Positions 17,499 through 27,122 of a stretch of 64,000 nt of DNA are shown in pieces. This DNA comes from Acidimicrobiaceae bacterium. GTDB taxonomy: Bacteria; Actinomycetota; Acidimicrobiia; Acidimicrobiales; RAAP-2. Both the position numbers and the translations under genes were made by a program. Location: positions 2,363 through 66,362 of the forward strand of contig PLWZ01000067.1 in NCBI GenBank assembly GCA_003151235.1, given 5' to 3'. Every line of letters starts with the position of its first letter. The first letter of the stretch is position 1. Under the pieces are notes generated by a model, which searched no databases, had not been told where the DNA came from, and was given only the letters and a program-made list of their open reading frames with translations.

Positions 17499-18437
17499 AT
17501 GCTGATCATCCAGCGACCGATCGTCGAGCCCATCGGCGAGGAGCAGAACCACACCCAGCGATTCGCCATGGGTCCGCTCGACCCCGGCTTCGGGCACACG
17601 CTCGGCAACTCGCTGCGGCGCACGCTGCTGTCGTCGATCCCGGGTGCCGCCGTGACCCAGGTCCGCTTCGACGAGGCGTTGCACGAGTTCACGACGCTCA
17701 ACGGGATCAAAGAAGACGTGACCGACCTGATCCTCAACCTGAAGGACCTCCTGGTCAAGATGGACGAGGACGAGCCGATGACGCTGCGGATCGACAAGCG
17801 GGGCCCCGGCGACGCAACCGCGGCAGACATCCAGACCCGGACCGGCGTTGAGATCCTCAACCCAGACCTGCACCTGGCCGGCCTGAACGCCAAGGGGCGC
17901 CTCGCCCTCGACATCACCGTCGAGCGGGGCCGTGGCTACGTGTCCGCCGACCGCAACAAGCGCTCGTCGACCATCGGTGTCATCCCGATCGACTCGATCT
18001 TCTCCCCGGTGCGCCGGGTGACCTTCGACATCGAATCGGTGCGGGTCGAGCAGTCGACCGACTTCGACCGCCTGGTCCTCGAGATCGAGACAGACGGGAC
18101 GATCAGCCCCCGCGAGGCCCTCGCCTCGGCCGGGGACACCCTGCGCACGCTGGTCGGCCTGGTGGCGGACCTCGAGGACGCCCCCCGCGGCCTCGAGCTC
18201 GGCGAGACGGGCAGCACGTCCAGCGGCTCGCCGGACCTCGACCTTCGCATCGAGGAGCTCGACCTGTCCGAGCGTCCCCGCAACTGCCTGAAGCGGGCCC
18301 AGATCAACACGATCGGCGAGCTGGTCGACCGGACTCTCGACGACCTGTTGGGCATCACCAACTTCGGTCAGAAGTCCCTCGACGAGGTCATCCAGCGGCT
18401 TGACGAGCGAGGCCTGTCGCTCCGGACGAAGGACTAG
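17499..18437 (+). CDS. rpoA: RNA polymerase alpha subunit
   Basis: Assembly platform and activator target of RNA polymerase. The 312 residues include the N-terminal dimerisation motif GFGHTLGNSLRRTLLSSIPG, a linker, and the C-terminal helix-hairpin-helix domain (ELDLSERPRNCLKRAQINTI). GAGGAG lies 9 bases before the ATG. It is followed by rplQ after 6 bases. Confidence 0.98.
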   Translation: MLIIQRPIVEPIGEEQNHTQRFAMGPLDPGFGHTLGNSLRRTLLSSIPGAAVTQVRFDEALHEFTTLNGIKEDVTDLILNLKDLLVKMDEDEPMTLRIDKRGPGDATAADIQTRTGVEILNPDLHLAGLNAKGRLALDITVERGRGYVSADRNKRSSTIGVIPIDSIFSPVRRVTFDIESVRVEQSTDFDRLVLEIETDGTISPREALASAGDTLRTLVGLVADLEDAPRGLELGETGSTSSGSPDLDLRIEELDLSERPRNCLKRAQINTIGELVDRTLDDLLGITNFGQKSLDEVIQRLDERGLSLRTKD

Positions 18438-18443
18438 GGACCG

Positions 18444-18797
18444 ATGCGCGGAACGCCCACCCGCGGCCGCCGTCTCGGCGGCGGCGCGGCCCACCAGAAG
18501 GCCATGCTCGGCAACCTGGTCGCATCGCTCATCGCAGCCGAGGCGATCGTCACCACCGAGTCCAAGGCCAAGGCCCTGCGACCGGTCGTCGAGAAGTGCA
18601 TCACGGCGGCCCGCAAGGGCGGTCTCCACCAGCACCGCCAGGTCGTCGCGTTCATCCGGGACAAGGACATGGCCCACAAGTTGTTCGAAGAGATCGCGCC
18701 TCGCTACGTCGACCGGCCGGGCGGCTACACCCGGATCCTGAAGCTCGGCCCGCGCCCGGGTGACAACGCGCCGATGGCGCGCATCGAGCTCGTCTAG
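18444..18797 (+). CDS. rplQ: 50S ribosomal protein L17
   Basis: 50S protein near the tunnel exit. The 117 residues start [20 protein letters not shown] and include the [17 protein letters not shown]-terminus. It closes the alpha cluster, six bases after rpoA, and truA starts four bases after its stop. Confidence 0.98.
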   Translation: MRGTPTRGRRLGGGAAHQKAMLGNLVASLIAAEAIVTTESKAKALRPVVEKCITAARKGGLHQHRQVVAFIRDKDMAHKLFEEIAPRYVDRPGGYTRILKLGPRPGDNAPMARIELV

Positions 18798-18801
18798 GCC
18801 G

Positions 18802-19755
18802 GTGCCGCCGGGCGCGCCCCGCAAGGCCGCCACCCCGAAGCCCGCCACACGGACCAAGCGCGTCCCCGCGCCACAGCAGTCCGCCCACGCGGCGGCTCCG
18901 GAGGGTCCGACCCGCACCCGCTGGCGGTTCCTCGTCGCCTACGACGGCAGCGCGTTCCGCGGCTTCGCCGCCCAGCCGAACCAAGACACCGTGGCGGGCG
19001 CGCTCGCCGCGGCCATCGCCCGGACGACTCGTTTGGGCGAGCCCCCGCAGATCACCTGCGCCGGCCGCACCGACGCCGGGGTCCATGCGCGCGGACAGGT
19101 GGTGCATGTCGACCTCCCGGCCAACCTGCCGAAGATCCGGCGCGGCGGCACGACGAGGTCGATGGGGGCGGACGACCTCCTGATCGCCCTCAACCGCCAG
19201 ATCGCCCCGGCGGTTGTGGTGAAGGAGGCCGGCCCGGCTCCGGAGGGGTTCGACGCCCGCCGGTCGGCCACCGCGCGGCGCTACCGGTACCTGGTCTGGA
19301 ACGGCCCGGTCGCCGACCCGCTGCTCGCGCCGGTCTCCTGGCACGTCAGCGGCCCTCTCGACCTGAAGCGCATGGCGGCGGCCACCGACGTCCTGGTCGG
19401 CGAGCACGACTTCGGTGCCTTCTGCCGGCGCCCCCCGGGGTCGGCCAAGGGTGAGCCGGTGACAAGAAGGGTGCGGCGGGCCGGCTGGACCGTCGCCAAC
19501 GGGGCCGAGGTGGACGACGCCAACGCAGCCCCGGCCCCCGCCATGGCCGGCCGACTGCTCCGATTCGAGATCGAGGCCGATTCGTTCTGCCACCAGATGG
19601 TCCGATCCCTGGTGGCCGAGCTGGTCGAGGTGGGAAAGGGTGGGCCGACCCCTGCCGACGTGGTAGCCGCATTGCGGGCCGGCGACCGTTCGGGCCTGCC
19701 CGGACCGGCCCCCCCGAACGGCCTGTGCCTGGTCTCGGTGTCCTATCCAGCCTGA
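18802..19755 (+). CDS. truA: tRNA pseudouridine(38-40) synthase TruA
   Basis: Converts uridines 38-40 of the tRNA anticodon arm to pseudouridine. The GTG at 18802 gives 317 residues. The first ~35 residues are a Pro/Ala/Lys-rich extension; the family core begins at TRWRFLVAYDGSAFRGFAAQ. The catalytic Asp91 sits in CAGRTDAGVHARGQ. The C-terminal domain with FCHQMVRSLVAELVEVGKG is intact. Location after rplQ is common in Gram-positives. The true start could be downstream of the low-complexity part. Confidence 0.95.
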   Translation: MPPGAPRKAATPKPATRTKRVPAPQQSAHAAAPEGPTRTRWRFLVAYDGSAFRGFAAQPNQDTVAGALAAAIARTTRLGEPPQITCAGRTDAGVHARGQVVHVDLPANLPKIRRGGTTRSMGADDLLIALNRQIAPAVVVKEAGPAPEGFDARRSATARRYRYLVWNGPVADPLLAPVSWHVSGPLDLKRMAAATDVLVGEHDFGAFCRRPPGSAKGEPVTRRVRRAGWTVANGAEVDDANAAPAPAMAGRLLRFEIEADSFCHQMVRSLVAELVEVGKGGPTPADVVAALRAGDRSGLPGPAPPNGLCLVSVSYPA

Positions 19756-19783
19756 GCGTGTGGCGCCCACCCTCACCGTGCCA

Positions 19784-19858
19784 TATCCTTGAGGGTCGCT
19801 CCTCGCCCTCCCGGCCGGCCGATCCGCCGCCCATGGCGACGCAAGCAAGGAATCTTCT
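19784..19858 (+). promoter_or_regulatory. Candidate rplM promoter and short leader
   Basis: TATCCT at 19784-19789 fits a -10 hexamer, giving a leader of about 60 bases before the rplM GTG. A small hairpin (GAGGG 19791-19795 with CCCTC 19806-19810) begins right behind it. L13 leaders regulate rplM-rpsI in other phyla, but nothing here matches them in detail. No -35 box is clear. Confidence 0.3.
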
Positions 19859-20308
19859 GTGCGTACCTATGTCCCCAAGCCAGCTGAGATCGAACGGGCG
19901 TGGCATGTCGTCGATGCCGAGGGCCTGGTCCTCGGCCGCCTCGCCACCGAGGTCGCCCGCGTGCTGCGGGGCAAGCACCTCCCGATCTTCGCCCCCCACA
20001 CCGACACCGGCGACCACGTCGTCGTGATCAACGCCGACAAGGTGGTCATGACCGCTGGCAAGGGCGATACGAAGTTCGCCTACCGCCACAGTGGCTACCC
20101 GGGCGGGCTCCGGAAGCGCAGCTACTCGTCCCTGCTCGAGAACCAGCCGGCCGAGCTGGTGCGCCGGGCGGTCCGGGGGATGCTGCCGAAGAACACGCTC
20201 GGCCGCCAGCAACTGGCCAAGCTCAAGGTCTACGCGGGCCCGGACCACCCGCACGTCTCCCAGTCGCCCCAGCCACTCGAAATCCCTCACGCCCGCCGCC
20301 AGGCCTAG
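19859..20308 (+). CDS. rplM: 50S ribosomal protein L13
   Basis: Early-assembly 50S protein. The GTG start gives 149 residues beginning [20 protein letters not shown]. The blocks [17 protein letters not shown] and [10 protein letters not shown] are family signatures. It forms the conserved pair with rpsI, 19 bases downstream. Confidence 0.97.
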   Translation: MRTYVPKPAEIERAWHVVDAEGLVLGRLATEVARVLRGKHLPIFAPHTDTGDHVVVINADKVVMTAGKGDTKFAYRHSGYPGGLRKRSYSSLLENQPAELVRRAVRGMLPKNTLGRQQLAKLKVYAGPDHPHVSQSPQPLEIPHARRQA

Positions 20309-20327
20309 TCAGAGGAAGAACCCGCAC

Positions 20328-20720
20328 ATGCCAGCCCCCCTCAGCCAGACAACCGGTCGCCGCAAGGAGGCCGTCGCGCGCGTGCGCTTTCGCCCCGGCA
20401 CCGGCACCATCAAGATCAACCGCCGCGAGTTCGAGGAGTACTTCACCTCGGCCAGCCACCGCATGGCGGTGACCGACCCGCTGCGGCTCACCAACACGAC
20501 CGAGTCCTACGACATCGACGCCACCATCGACGGCGGCGGGGTGTCGGGCCAGGCCAGGGCGCTCCGTCTCGGCATCGCCCGCGCGCTGTGCCTGCTCGAC
20601 GCCGAGCACCGGCCCATCTTGAAGCGCTCCGGCCTTCTCACCCGCAACGCGCGTGAGAAGGAGTCCAAGAAGTACGGCCTGAAGAAGGCCCGCAAGGCGC
20701 CGCAGTACTCCAAGCGGTAA
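20328..20720 (+). CDS. rpsI: 30S ribosomal protein S9
   Basis: Head protein whose C-terminal tail reaches the P-site tRNA. The ATG at 20328 gives 130 residues. [19 protein letters not shown], the [18 protein letters not shown] block and the universal C-terminus QYSKR are present. Four bases separate it from glmM. Confidence 0.98.
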   Translation: MPAPLSQTTGRRKEAVARVRFRPGTGTIKINRREFEEYFTSASHRMAVTDPLRLTNTTESYDIDATIDGGGVSGQARALRLGIARALCLLDAEHRPILKRSGLLTRNAREKESKKYGLKKARKAPQYSKR

Positions 20721-20724
20721 CGGG

Positions 20725-22074
20725 GTGGGCCGAGCACGTTTCGGCACCGATGGTGTGCGAGGGGTTGCCGATGTCGACCTGACCGCAGCCCTCGCCCTCG
20801 CCTTGGGCCGGGCCACCGCCAGAGTCCTCGAGGCCCCGGGCTTCGTCGTCGGGCGCGACACCCGTCAGTCGGGACCCTCGCTCCAGGGCGCGTTCAGCGA
20901 TGGGCTCGCCGCCGAGGGCGTCGCGGTCGCCGACGTCGGTGTCCTGCCAACTCCCGGCGTGGCGTTCGTGGCCCGGGCCCGCGGCCTCCCGGCCGCCGTC
21001 GTCTCGGCCTCCCACAACCCGTATCAAGACAACGGCATCAAGCTGTTCAGCGCCGAGGGCACCAAACTCCCCGTCGAAACTGAGCGGGCGATCGAAAAGG
21101 AGCTCGACGCGCTCCTCGACTCACCGGAACACCGCTCCACCCGACCCAGCGGTTCGGTGGTGGTTGACGCCGAAGCCGCAGGTGAGTACCGGCGCGGCGT
21201 CGTCGCCGCGTTGGGGGGTCGTCGCCTCGACGGGCTGCACGTGGTGCTCGACTGCGCGAACGGTGCGGCGAGCGCTGTTGCCCCGGCGGTCTTCGAGTCC
21301 GTGGGCGCCCAGGTGGAGGTGGTGTTCGACCGACCCGACGGCATGAACATCAACGACGGGTGCGGTTCCACCCATCCGGCTGCGCTGTCGGCGGCCGTGC
21401 TCGAGCGCGGCGCGACCCTCGGCCTCGCCTTCGACGGTGACGCCGACCGACTGGTGGCGGCCGATCACCATGGGGTTATCGCCGACGGCGACACGCTGCT
21501 CGCGCTCTTCGCGATCGACATGGCCGGCCGGGGCCAGCTGGCCGGCGACTCGGTGGTGGTCACGGTGATGTCCAACCTCGGGTTCCACCTGGCCATGTCC
21601 GAGCGCAAGATCTCCGTGGTCGAGACCCCGGTCGGGGACCGGGCCGTGCTGGGCGCGCTCGAGGCGGGTGGATTCGACCTCGGCGGTGAGCAGTCGGGCC
21701 ACATCTTGTTCCCCCGGCTGTCCTCCACCGGCGACGGGATCCTGACCGGGCTGATGCTGGCCGACCTGATCGTCCGTTCGGGAGTCGGGTTGGCCCCGCT
21801 GTCGGCGGGCCTCATCGAGCGGGTGCCCCAGGTGCTTCGCAACGTCGTCGTCCTCGAGCCACATCGCCTGGCCGGTGCGACCGACGTCTGGGCAACGGTC
21901 ACCGAGGTCGAGGCGTCGCTCGGCTCGACCGGTCGGGTGCTGCTCCGGGCGAGCGGGACCGAGCCGGTGGTCCGGGTCATGGTCGAGACCTTCGACCCGG
22001 AGGCTGCCGAGCTCGCCGTCGACCGGCTGTGTGCGGCCGTGGAGGGCTCGTTGGGGCGGCCGACCGGGTCGTGA
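20725..22074 (+). CDS. glmM: Phosphoglucosamine mutase
   Basis: Converts glucosamine-6-phosphate to glucosamine-1-phosphate for UDP-GlcNAc and peptidoglycan synthesis. The GTG start gives 449 residues, the family length. The phosphoserine loop is SASHNPYQDNGIK, the Mg site DGDADR, the sugar loop GGEQSGH and the phosphate-binding loop RASGTEPVVRVM. Its neighbour glmS makes its substrate, and a terminator-like hairpin separates them. Confidence 0.97.
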   Translation: MGRARFGTDGVRGVADVDLTAALALALGRATARVLEAPGFVVGRDTRQSGPSLQGAFSDGLAAEGVAVADVGVLPTPGVAFVARARGLPAAVVSASHNPYQDNGIKLFSAEGTKLPVETERAIEKELDALLDSPEHRSTRPSGSVVVDAEAAGEYRRGVVAALGGRRLDGLHVVLDCANGAASAVAPAVFESVGAQVEVVFDRPDGMNINDGCGSTHPAALSAAVLERGATLGLAFDGDADRLVAADHHGVIADGDTLLALFAIDMAGRGQLAGDSVVVTVMSNLGFHLAMSERKISVVETPVGDRAVLGALEAGGFDLGGEQSGHILFPRLSSTGDGILTGLMLADLIVRSGVGLAPLSAGLIERVPQVLRNVVVLEPHRLAGATDVWATVTEVEASLGSTGRVLLRASGTEPVVRVMVETFDPEAAELAVDRLCAAVEGSLGRPTGS

Positions 22075-22117
22075 GCGGCCCCGTTCGGGCCGCTCGATGC
22101 CCGGTGTGACGCTTTTT
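22073..22117 (+). terminator. Hairpin at the end of glmM with a displaced T-run
   Basis: GAGCGGCCC at 22073-22081 and GGGCCGCTC at 22087-22095 form a perfect 9-bp stem around CGTTC. The 5' arm includes the glmM stop. A TTTTT run at 22113-22117 comes 17 bases after the stem rather than directly behind it. It probably marks the end of the rplM-glmM transcript, because glmS has its own start signal. Confidence 0.55.
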
Positions 22118-22177
22118 GGAACGAACGCTCATGGCACCACACTCGGGCCATCGGTGAGGCACCCGGCGCCGTCCCGG

Positions 22178-22183
22178 TAGCCT
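22178..22183 (+). promoter_or_regulatory. -10 box of glmS, leaderless pattern
   Basis: TAGCCT matches TANNNT and ends 8 bases before the glmS ATG. No ribosome binding site is present, which fits a leaderless mRNA. Confidence 0.5.
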
Positions 22184-22191
22184 CGTGTGGC

Positions 22192-24033
22192 ATGTGCGGG
22201 ATCATCGGGGCCACCGGCCTCGACGACGTCGTCGACCTGCTGGTCGAGGGCTTGGAACGCCTGGAGTACCGGGGGTATGACTCGGCCGGCCTGGTCCTGA
22301 CCGCCCCCGGAGAGTTGTGGCGGGTGCGCGCGGCCGACGGGACCCGTTCGGTGGCGGCGCTGCGGGGCCTGGCCGCCTCGGCCCCTCGAGCGGCCACGAC
22401 CGGCGTCGGCCACACCCGCTGGGCCACCCACGGCCACCCGTCGGTCGAGAACGCCCACCCACTCTTCGACTGCACCGGCCGGGTGGCGGTCGTGCACAAC
22501 GGGATCATCGAGAACCACACCGAGATCGGGGAGCGCCTCGAGGCGGCTGGCCACACCATCACCTCGGCGACCGACACCGAGGTGCTGGCCCACCTCGTCG
22601 AGGAGCAGATGGCAGGGGGCCTGAGCCTGACCGAGGCGGTGCGGGTGACCCTCACGATGGTCGAGGGCTCATTCTCGATAGCGGTGGTCTCAGCCGACGA
22701 GCCCGAACTCCTCGTGGCGGCGCGGCGAAACACGCCGCTCATCCTCGGGCTCACCGACGGCGCCGCTTTGTTGGCGTCGGACATCCCGGCGTTGCTCGGC
22801 AAGACCGACCGCCTCTTCGTGCTCGACGACGATCAGCTGGCCGAGTTGCGGCCGGGCTCGGTGCGGGTGACCACGCTCGCCGGGGCGGAGGTCGAGCCGC
22901 CGGCCTTGAGCATCGATTGGGACCTCGCCGCCGCGCAGAAGGGCGGCTACGAGGACTTCATGAGCAAGGAGATCCGGGAGCAGCCCCGCGCGGTGGCCGA
23001 CACGCTGCTCGACCGGCACCGGCCGGACGGCTCGCTGACGCTCGACGAGGCCAGGCTGTCCGACGACGATCTTCGCCGGATCAACAAGGTCTACATCGTC
23101 GCCTGCGGTTCGAGCTACCACGCCGCGTTGCTGGCCAAGTACGCGATCGAGCACTGGGCGCGCGTCGCCGCAGAGGTCGACATTGCGAGCGAGTTCCGCT
23201 ACCGGGACCCGGTCCTCGATGCGACCACGCTCGCCGTCGGGGTCAGCCAGTCGGGCGAGTCGCTCGACACGGCGCTGGCCCTACGAGAGGCACGCCAACG
23301 CGGGGCCCGGGTGCTGGCCGTGACCAACGTCGTGGACTCCTCGATCGCCCGCGACGCCGACGCCGTCCTCTATACGCGGGCGGGGCCCGAGATCTGTGTC
23401 GCCGCGACCAAGACCCTGCTCGCCCAGATCGTGGCCCTCGAGTTGCTCGCCCTGACGCTCGCCCAGGTGCGCGGCACCCTGTCGGCCGATGAGATCGATC
23501 AGATCATGGAATCGCTTCACCGGCTCCCCGGGATGATCGAAGAGGTGCTGAAGCGCGAGAAGGAGGTCGACGAGGTCGCCCAGGCGCTCGTCGCGGCGCG
23601 GGACTTCTTCTATCTCGGGCGCAACGTCGGCTTCCCGGTCGCGCTGGAGGGGGCGCTGAAGCTGAAGGAGCTCTCCTACCTCCACGCCGAGGGATACCCG
23701 GCCGGGGAGCTCAAGCACGGACCGATCGCGTTGATCGAGCCGGGCACAGTCGTCGTGGGTGTCGCCACCCGCAACCCGCTGTGGGACAAGTTCCAGTCGA
23801 ACATCGCCGAGGTGAAGAGCCGGGGGGCGACCATCGTGCTCGTCGCCAACGACGGTGACGAGCGGGCCGAGGCCCTCGCCGACCACGTGCTGTGGGTCCC
23901 GGCGGCCGACCAGCTGCTCGCGCCGGTGGTCGACATCGTTCCGCTCCAGCTTTTCGCCTACCGGCTCGCCCGGTTGCACGGCCACGACGTCGACCGTCCC
24001 CGCAACCTGGCCAAGACCGTGACCGTCGAGTGA
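22192..24033 (+). CDS. glmS: Glutamine-fructose-6-phosphate aminotransferase (isomerizing)
   Basis: First committed step of amino-sugar synthesis: fructose-6-phosphate plus glutamine to glucosamine-6-phosphate. The 613 residues start MCGIIGATG, with Cys2 as the glutaminase nucleophile, followed by two SIS sugar-isomerase domains (SCGSSYHAAL-like ACGSSYHAALLAKYAIEHWA and GRNVGFPVALEGALKLKELS). It ends KTVTVE, the family terminus. No glmS ribozyme precedes it; the start looks leaderless. Confidence 0.98.
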   Translation: MCGIIGATGLDDVVDLLVEGLERLEYRGYDSAGLVLTAPGELWRVRAADGTRSVAALRGLAASAPRAATTGVGHTRWATHGHPSVENAHPLFDCTGRVAVVHNGIIENHTEIGERLEAAGHTITSATDTEVLAHLVEEQMAGGLSLTEAVRVTLTMVEGSFSIAVVSADEPELLVAARRNTPLILGLTDGAALLASDIPALLGKTDRLFVLDDDQLAELRPGSVRVTTLAGAEVEPPALSIDWDLAAAQKGGYEDFMSKEIREQPRAVADTLLDRHRPDGSLTLDEARLSDDDLRRINKVYIVACGSSYHAALLAKYAIEHWARVAAEVDIASEFRYRDPVLDATTLAVGVSQSGESLDTALALREARQRGARVLAVTNVVDSSIARDADAVLYTRAGPEICVAATKTLLAQIVALELLALTLAQVRGTLSADEIDQIMESLHRLPGMIEEVLKREKEVDEVAQALVAARDFFYLGRNVGFPVALEGALKLKELSYLHAEGYPAGELKHGPIALIEPGTVVVGVATRNPLWDKFQSNIAEVKSRGATIVLVANDGDERAEALADHVLWVPAADQLLAPVVDIVPLQLFAYRLARLHGHDVDRPRNLAKTVTVE

Positions 24034-24467
24034 GCGTCGTGATGCCCCAGACGGTCGGGGCGCACGTGTCGGGGATCGGGATCGATGCGGTCGACGTCGA
24101 CCGCTTCCGCCGGGTGCTCGTCCGCCGGCCGTCGCTGGCCAATCGGGTCTTCACGGATGCCGAGCGCGCCGACGCGGCAGGCCGCGGCGACCCGGCCCAG
24201 CACCTGGCCGCCCGCTTCGCGGCCAAGGAGGCGGTGATGAAGGCGCTCGGCACCGGCATCGGCGGCTTCGCCCTCCACGACGTCGAGGTGGTGCGCGGGA
24301 CCGAGGCCGGGGCCCGCCGAGGCGCCCCGTCCTTGCGGCTCTTCGACCGGGCGGCGGCGCTGGCCGCCGAGCGCGGGATAGCCAGCTGGCACGTCTCGTT
24401 GACCCACACCGACAGGCTGGCCATGGCCATGGTGTTGGCCGAGTCCGGCGAGCCCTGGACTCGTTGA
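24030..24467 (+). CDS. acpS: Holo-[acyl-carrier-protein] synthase
   Basis: Transfers 4'-phosphopantetheine from CoA to apo-ACP. The GTG at 24030 overlaps the glmS stop in a GTGA arrangement and gives 145 residues; an ATG at 24042 is also in frame and would drop four residues. The Mg-binding motif GIGIDAVDVDRFRR and the Glu helix FAAKEAVMKALGTGI are present. WHVSLTHTDRLAMAMVL completes the fold. Confidence 0.93.
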   Translation: MSVVMPQTVGAHVSGIGIDAVDVDRFRRVLVRRPSLANRVFTDAERADAAGRGDPAQHLAARFAAKEAVMKALGTGIGGFALHDVEVVRGTEAGARRGAPSLRLFDRAAALAAERGIASWHVSLTHTDRLAMAMVLAESGEPWTR

Positions 24468-24477
24468 GGCGGCCAGG

Positions 24478-25887
24478 GTGCGACCGGTGGTGAGCGTCGC
24501 CGAGATGCGGGCGGCCGACGCTGCGGCCATCGGTTCGGTGGGGGAGTCCGAGCTGATCCACCGGGCCGGTTTCGCGGTCGCGACAGAGGCCCTCCGCATG
24601 CTCGGAGGCGCCTACGGGCGACGGATCGTGGTGCTGGCCGGCAAGGGCAACAACGGCAATGACGGTCGGGTGGCCGCCGCTGCGCTCGCTCGCCGCGGGG
24701 CCCTGGTGGACGTGATCGACGCTGCGAGCGCGCCCGGTCGCATAGATGGCTGTGACCTCGTGATCGACGCCGCCTACGGGACCGGGTTCTCGGGCGCCTA
24801 TTCGGCCCCCGTCGTGTCCAAGGGAACGGTGGTGCTGGCGGTGGACATCCCGTCGGGGGTGGACGCCAACACCGGCGAGATGCCCGGCCGGGCCCTCGAG
24901 GCCGACCGAACGGTCACCTTCGCGGCGTTGAAGCCGGGCCTGCTCATGGGAGCGGGCGTGTCGGTGAGCGGAGAGGTCTCGGTTGCCGACATCGGCGTGC
25001 GGGTCCGGTCGACCTCGATCGGCCTCGTTGACGACGCCGACCTGGCCGAGCTCCCGGCGCGGGAACGCAGCACCCACAAGTGGGTCAGCGCCGTCGCCAT
25101 CGTCGCCGGTTCGCCCGGGATGGAGGGCGCCGCCTTCTTGTGCGGCCGGGGCGCCGCCCGGGCCGGCGCCGGGATGGTTCGCCTCGCCGTGCCGGGCGCC
25201 GACACCGAATCGGCCGGGCCGTGGCCGAACGAGGCCGTGCGGGTGATCCTCGGCAAGAAGGATTGGGCCGACGACGTCCTGGCGGTCGTCGAACGCTGCC
25301 GTGCGCTCGTCATCGGCCCCGGTCTCGGTCGCGACGACGCGACGTTGCGCGCGGTGCGGAGCGTCATCTCCCGCTCGCCGGTGCCGGTGGTGGCCGACGC
25401 GGACGCATTGTTCGCCCTCGGCGACGCCCGCTCGGCCCGGGAGGTGGTCTCCGGCGACGGGGTGGACCGGCCGGTGATCCTCACCCCCCATGACGGCGAG
25501 TACCGCCGCCTGGCTGGCCACGATCCGGGTCCCGACCGCGTCGCGGCGGCCACACGCCTGGCCGAATCGACGGGCGCGGTCGTCCTGGTCAAGGGATCCC
25601 TCACCGTGGTCGCGGCGCCCGAGGGCGAGGGCTTCGCGCCGCCGCCGGTCCTCATGGCCGCCGCGGGGACCCCTGCGCTCGCAACCGCCGGGACCGGCGA
25701 CGTGTTGAGCGGGATCATCGGCGCGTTCGTCGCCCGGGGGGTGGACGCGCCGCGCGCGGCCGCGTTCGCCGCACACGTCCACGGCGCCGCAGCACGACGG
25801 GGCCGGGCCCAGGGCCTCCTGTCGGTCGACCTTCCCGATCTCGTGGCCGACTGGCTGTCGGAGAGCGAGGCCGGCCCTCATGGCTGA
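24478..25887 (+). CDS. nnr: Bifunctional NAD(P)HX epimerase / ADP-dependent NAD(P)HX dehydratase
   Basis: Repairs hydrated NADH and NADPH. The GTG start gives 469 residues. Residues ~1-195 are the YjeF-N epimerase domain (GKGNNGNDGRVAA and VDIPSGVDANTGE). Residues ~200-469 are the ribokinase-like dehydratase domain with LTPHDGEYRRL and AGTGDVLSGIIGAF, including the catalytic Asp. The E. coli orthologue YjeF has the same fusion. It overlaps alr by 8 bases. Confidence 0.96.
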   Translation: MRPVVSVAEMRAADAAAIGSVGESELIHRAGFAVATEALRMLGGAYGRRIVVLAGKGNNGNDGRVAAAALARRGALVDVIDAASAPGRIDGCDLVIDAAYGTGFSGAYSAPVVSKGTVVLAVDIPSGVDANTGEMPGRALEADRTVTFAALKPGLLMGAGVSVSGEVSVADIGVRVRSTSIGLVDDADLAELPARERSTHKWVSAVAIVAGSPGMEGAAFLCGRGAARAGAGMVRLAVPGADTESAGPWPNEAVRVILGKKDWADDVLAVVERCRALVIGPGLGRDDATLRAVRSVISRSPVPVVADADALFALGDARSAREVVSGDGVDRPVILTPHDGEYRRLAGHDPGPDRVAAATRLAESTGAVVLVKGSLTVVAAPEGEGFAPPPVLMAAAGTPALATAGTGDVLSGIIGAFVARGVDAPRAAAFAAHVHGAAARRGRAQGLLSVDLPDLVADWLSESEAGPHG

Positions 25888-27115
25888 GGGTCGCTCGCGG
25901 CCGGCGTGGGCCGAGATCGACCTCGAGGCGGTGCGGGTCAACATCGGCCTGATGAGCCAGGTGGCTGCGCCCGCCGCGGTGTGCGCCGTGGTCAAGGCGG
26001 ACGGCTACGGGCACGGCGCCGTCACCGTCGCCCACGCGGCCATCGAAACGGGGGTCGCCGGGTTGGCCGTTGCTATCGTCGACGAGGGGATCGAGCTACG
26101 CAACGCCGGTGTCACCGCCCCGATCCTGCTGCTGTCCGAGGTCGCTCCCGACGCCGCCGAGGCCGCCGTCGAGCACAGGTTGACGCCAACCCTCTACACA
26201 GACGAGGGGAAAGCCGCCGTCGAGCGGGCGGTGAACCGTGTCGGTGGTCGCGGCACGGTGCACGTGAAGGTCGACACCGGCATGCATAGGGTCGGCCTCG
26301 CGCCCGAGGCGGTGCTCGATTTCGTCGGTTCGGTGCACGCCGCGCCGGACCTCAGCCTGGAGGGCTTCTTCACCCACCTCGCCGTGGCCGACGGAGACAG
26401 CCCGGAGGACCGGGAGTTCACCGACCGCCAGGTGGCGGAGTTCGAGCGCCACCTCCGCGACCTCGCCGCGCGCGGCATCCGCCCCGCCGTGCGCCACGCC
26501 GCCAACTCGGCCGGCGCGATCGCACACCCGGGGTCGCGCTTTGATCTCGTCCGGACCGGCATCGCGCTGTACGGCGAGCTGCCCAACCCGTCGATGGCCA
26601 CAACGATCGCCGCCGCGTCGGGGGGCCACTCCTTGCGGCCGGTCCTCTCTCTCCGAGCCCAGGTGGTCGCGACGCGCAATCTGGCCGCGGGCGAGCGCCC
26701 CTCCTACGGCCGACTGCGCCCGCTGCCGGGCCCGTCCGTCGTCGCAACCGTCCCCATCGGCTACGCCGACGGCGTGCCGCGGCGGCTGTTCGACACCGGC
26801 GGTGAGGTGCTGATCGGCGGTCGCCGCCGACCGCTGGCCGGCAGCGTGACGATGGACCAGATCGTCGTCGACTGCGGGGACGATGGCGACGTCGCGGTCG
26901 GGGACGAGGTCGTGTTGATCGGCCGGCAGGGTAACGACTTCATCGGCGCGTCCGAGTGGGCCGATCGGATGGGAACCATCTCCTATGAGGTGCTGGTCGG
27001 CATCGGCTCCCGGGTGCCCCGTGTCCCCCGTGCCGAGGCCGGGCCCCGTGTCCCCCGTGCCGAGGCCAGGCCCCGGTTGCGCCACTGGCTCGGACCACGG
27101 CCGGTCCGGCCCTGA
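25880..27115 (+). CDS. alr: Alanine racemase with repeat-bearing C-terminal extension
   Basis: PLP enzyme that makes D-alanine for peptidoglycan. The 411 residues contain the PLP lysine in [10 protein letters not shown], substrate-site motifs [13 protein letters not shown] and [12 protein letters not shown], and the catalytic Tyr in [10 protein letters not shown]. The family normally ends shortly after [14 protein letters not shown]. Here about 30 further residues rich in Pro and Arg include a duplicated 9-residue unit. Confidence 0.97.
   Translation: MAEGRSRPAWAEIDLEAVRVNIGLMSQVAAPAAVCAVVKADGYGHGAVTVAHAAIETGVAGLAVAIVDEGIELRNAGVTAPILLLSEVAPDAAEAAVEHRLTPTLYTDEGKAAVERAVNRVGGRGTVHVKVDTGMHRVGLAPEAVLDFVGSVHAAPDLSLEGFFTHLAVADGDSPEDREFTDRQVAEFERHLRDLAARGIRPAVRHAANSAGAIAHPGSRFDLVRTGIALYGELPNPSMATTIAAASGGHSLRPVLSLRAQVVATRNLAAGERPSYGRLRPLPGPSVVATVPIGYADGVPRRLFDTGGEVLIGGRRRPLAGSVTMDQIVVDCGDDGDVAVGDEVVLIGRQGNDFIGASEWADRMGTISYEVLVGIGSRVPRVPRAEAGPRVPRAEARPRLRHWLGPRPVRP
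27016..27069 (+). repeat. Tandem 27-bp duplication in the 3' end of alr
   Basis: Copies at 27016-27042 and 27043-27069 differ at one base (G to A). Each encodes nine residues (about PRVPRAEAG), so the reading frame is kept. It lies beyond the conserved alr fold, which suggests a slipped-strand duplication in a dispensable tail. Confidence 0.85.
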
Positions 27116-27122
27116 TGCAGCC

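Noticed and set aside
22192-22260. glmS ribozyme or leader regulation of glmS
   Set aside because: The -10 box is 8 bases from the ATG and leaves no room for a 5' leader RNA.
27016-27069. Short direct repeats as a possible CRISPR array
   Set aside because: Only two contiguous copies without spacers, inside the alr coding frame; a tandem duplication explains them.
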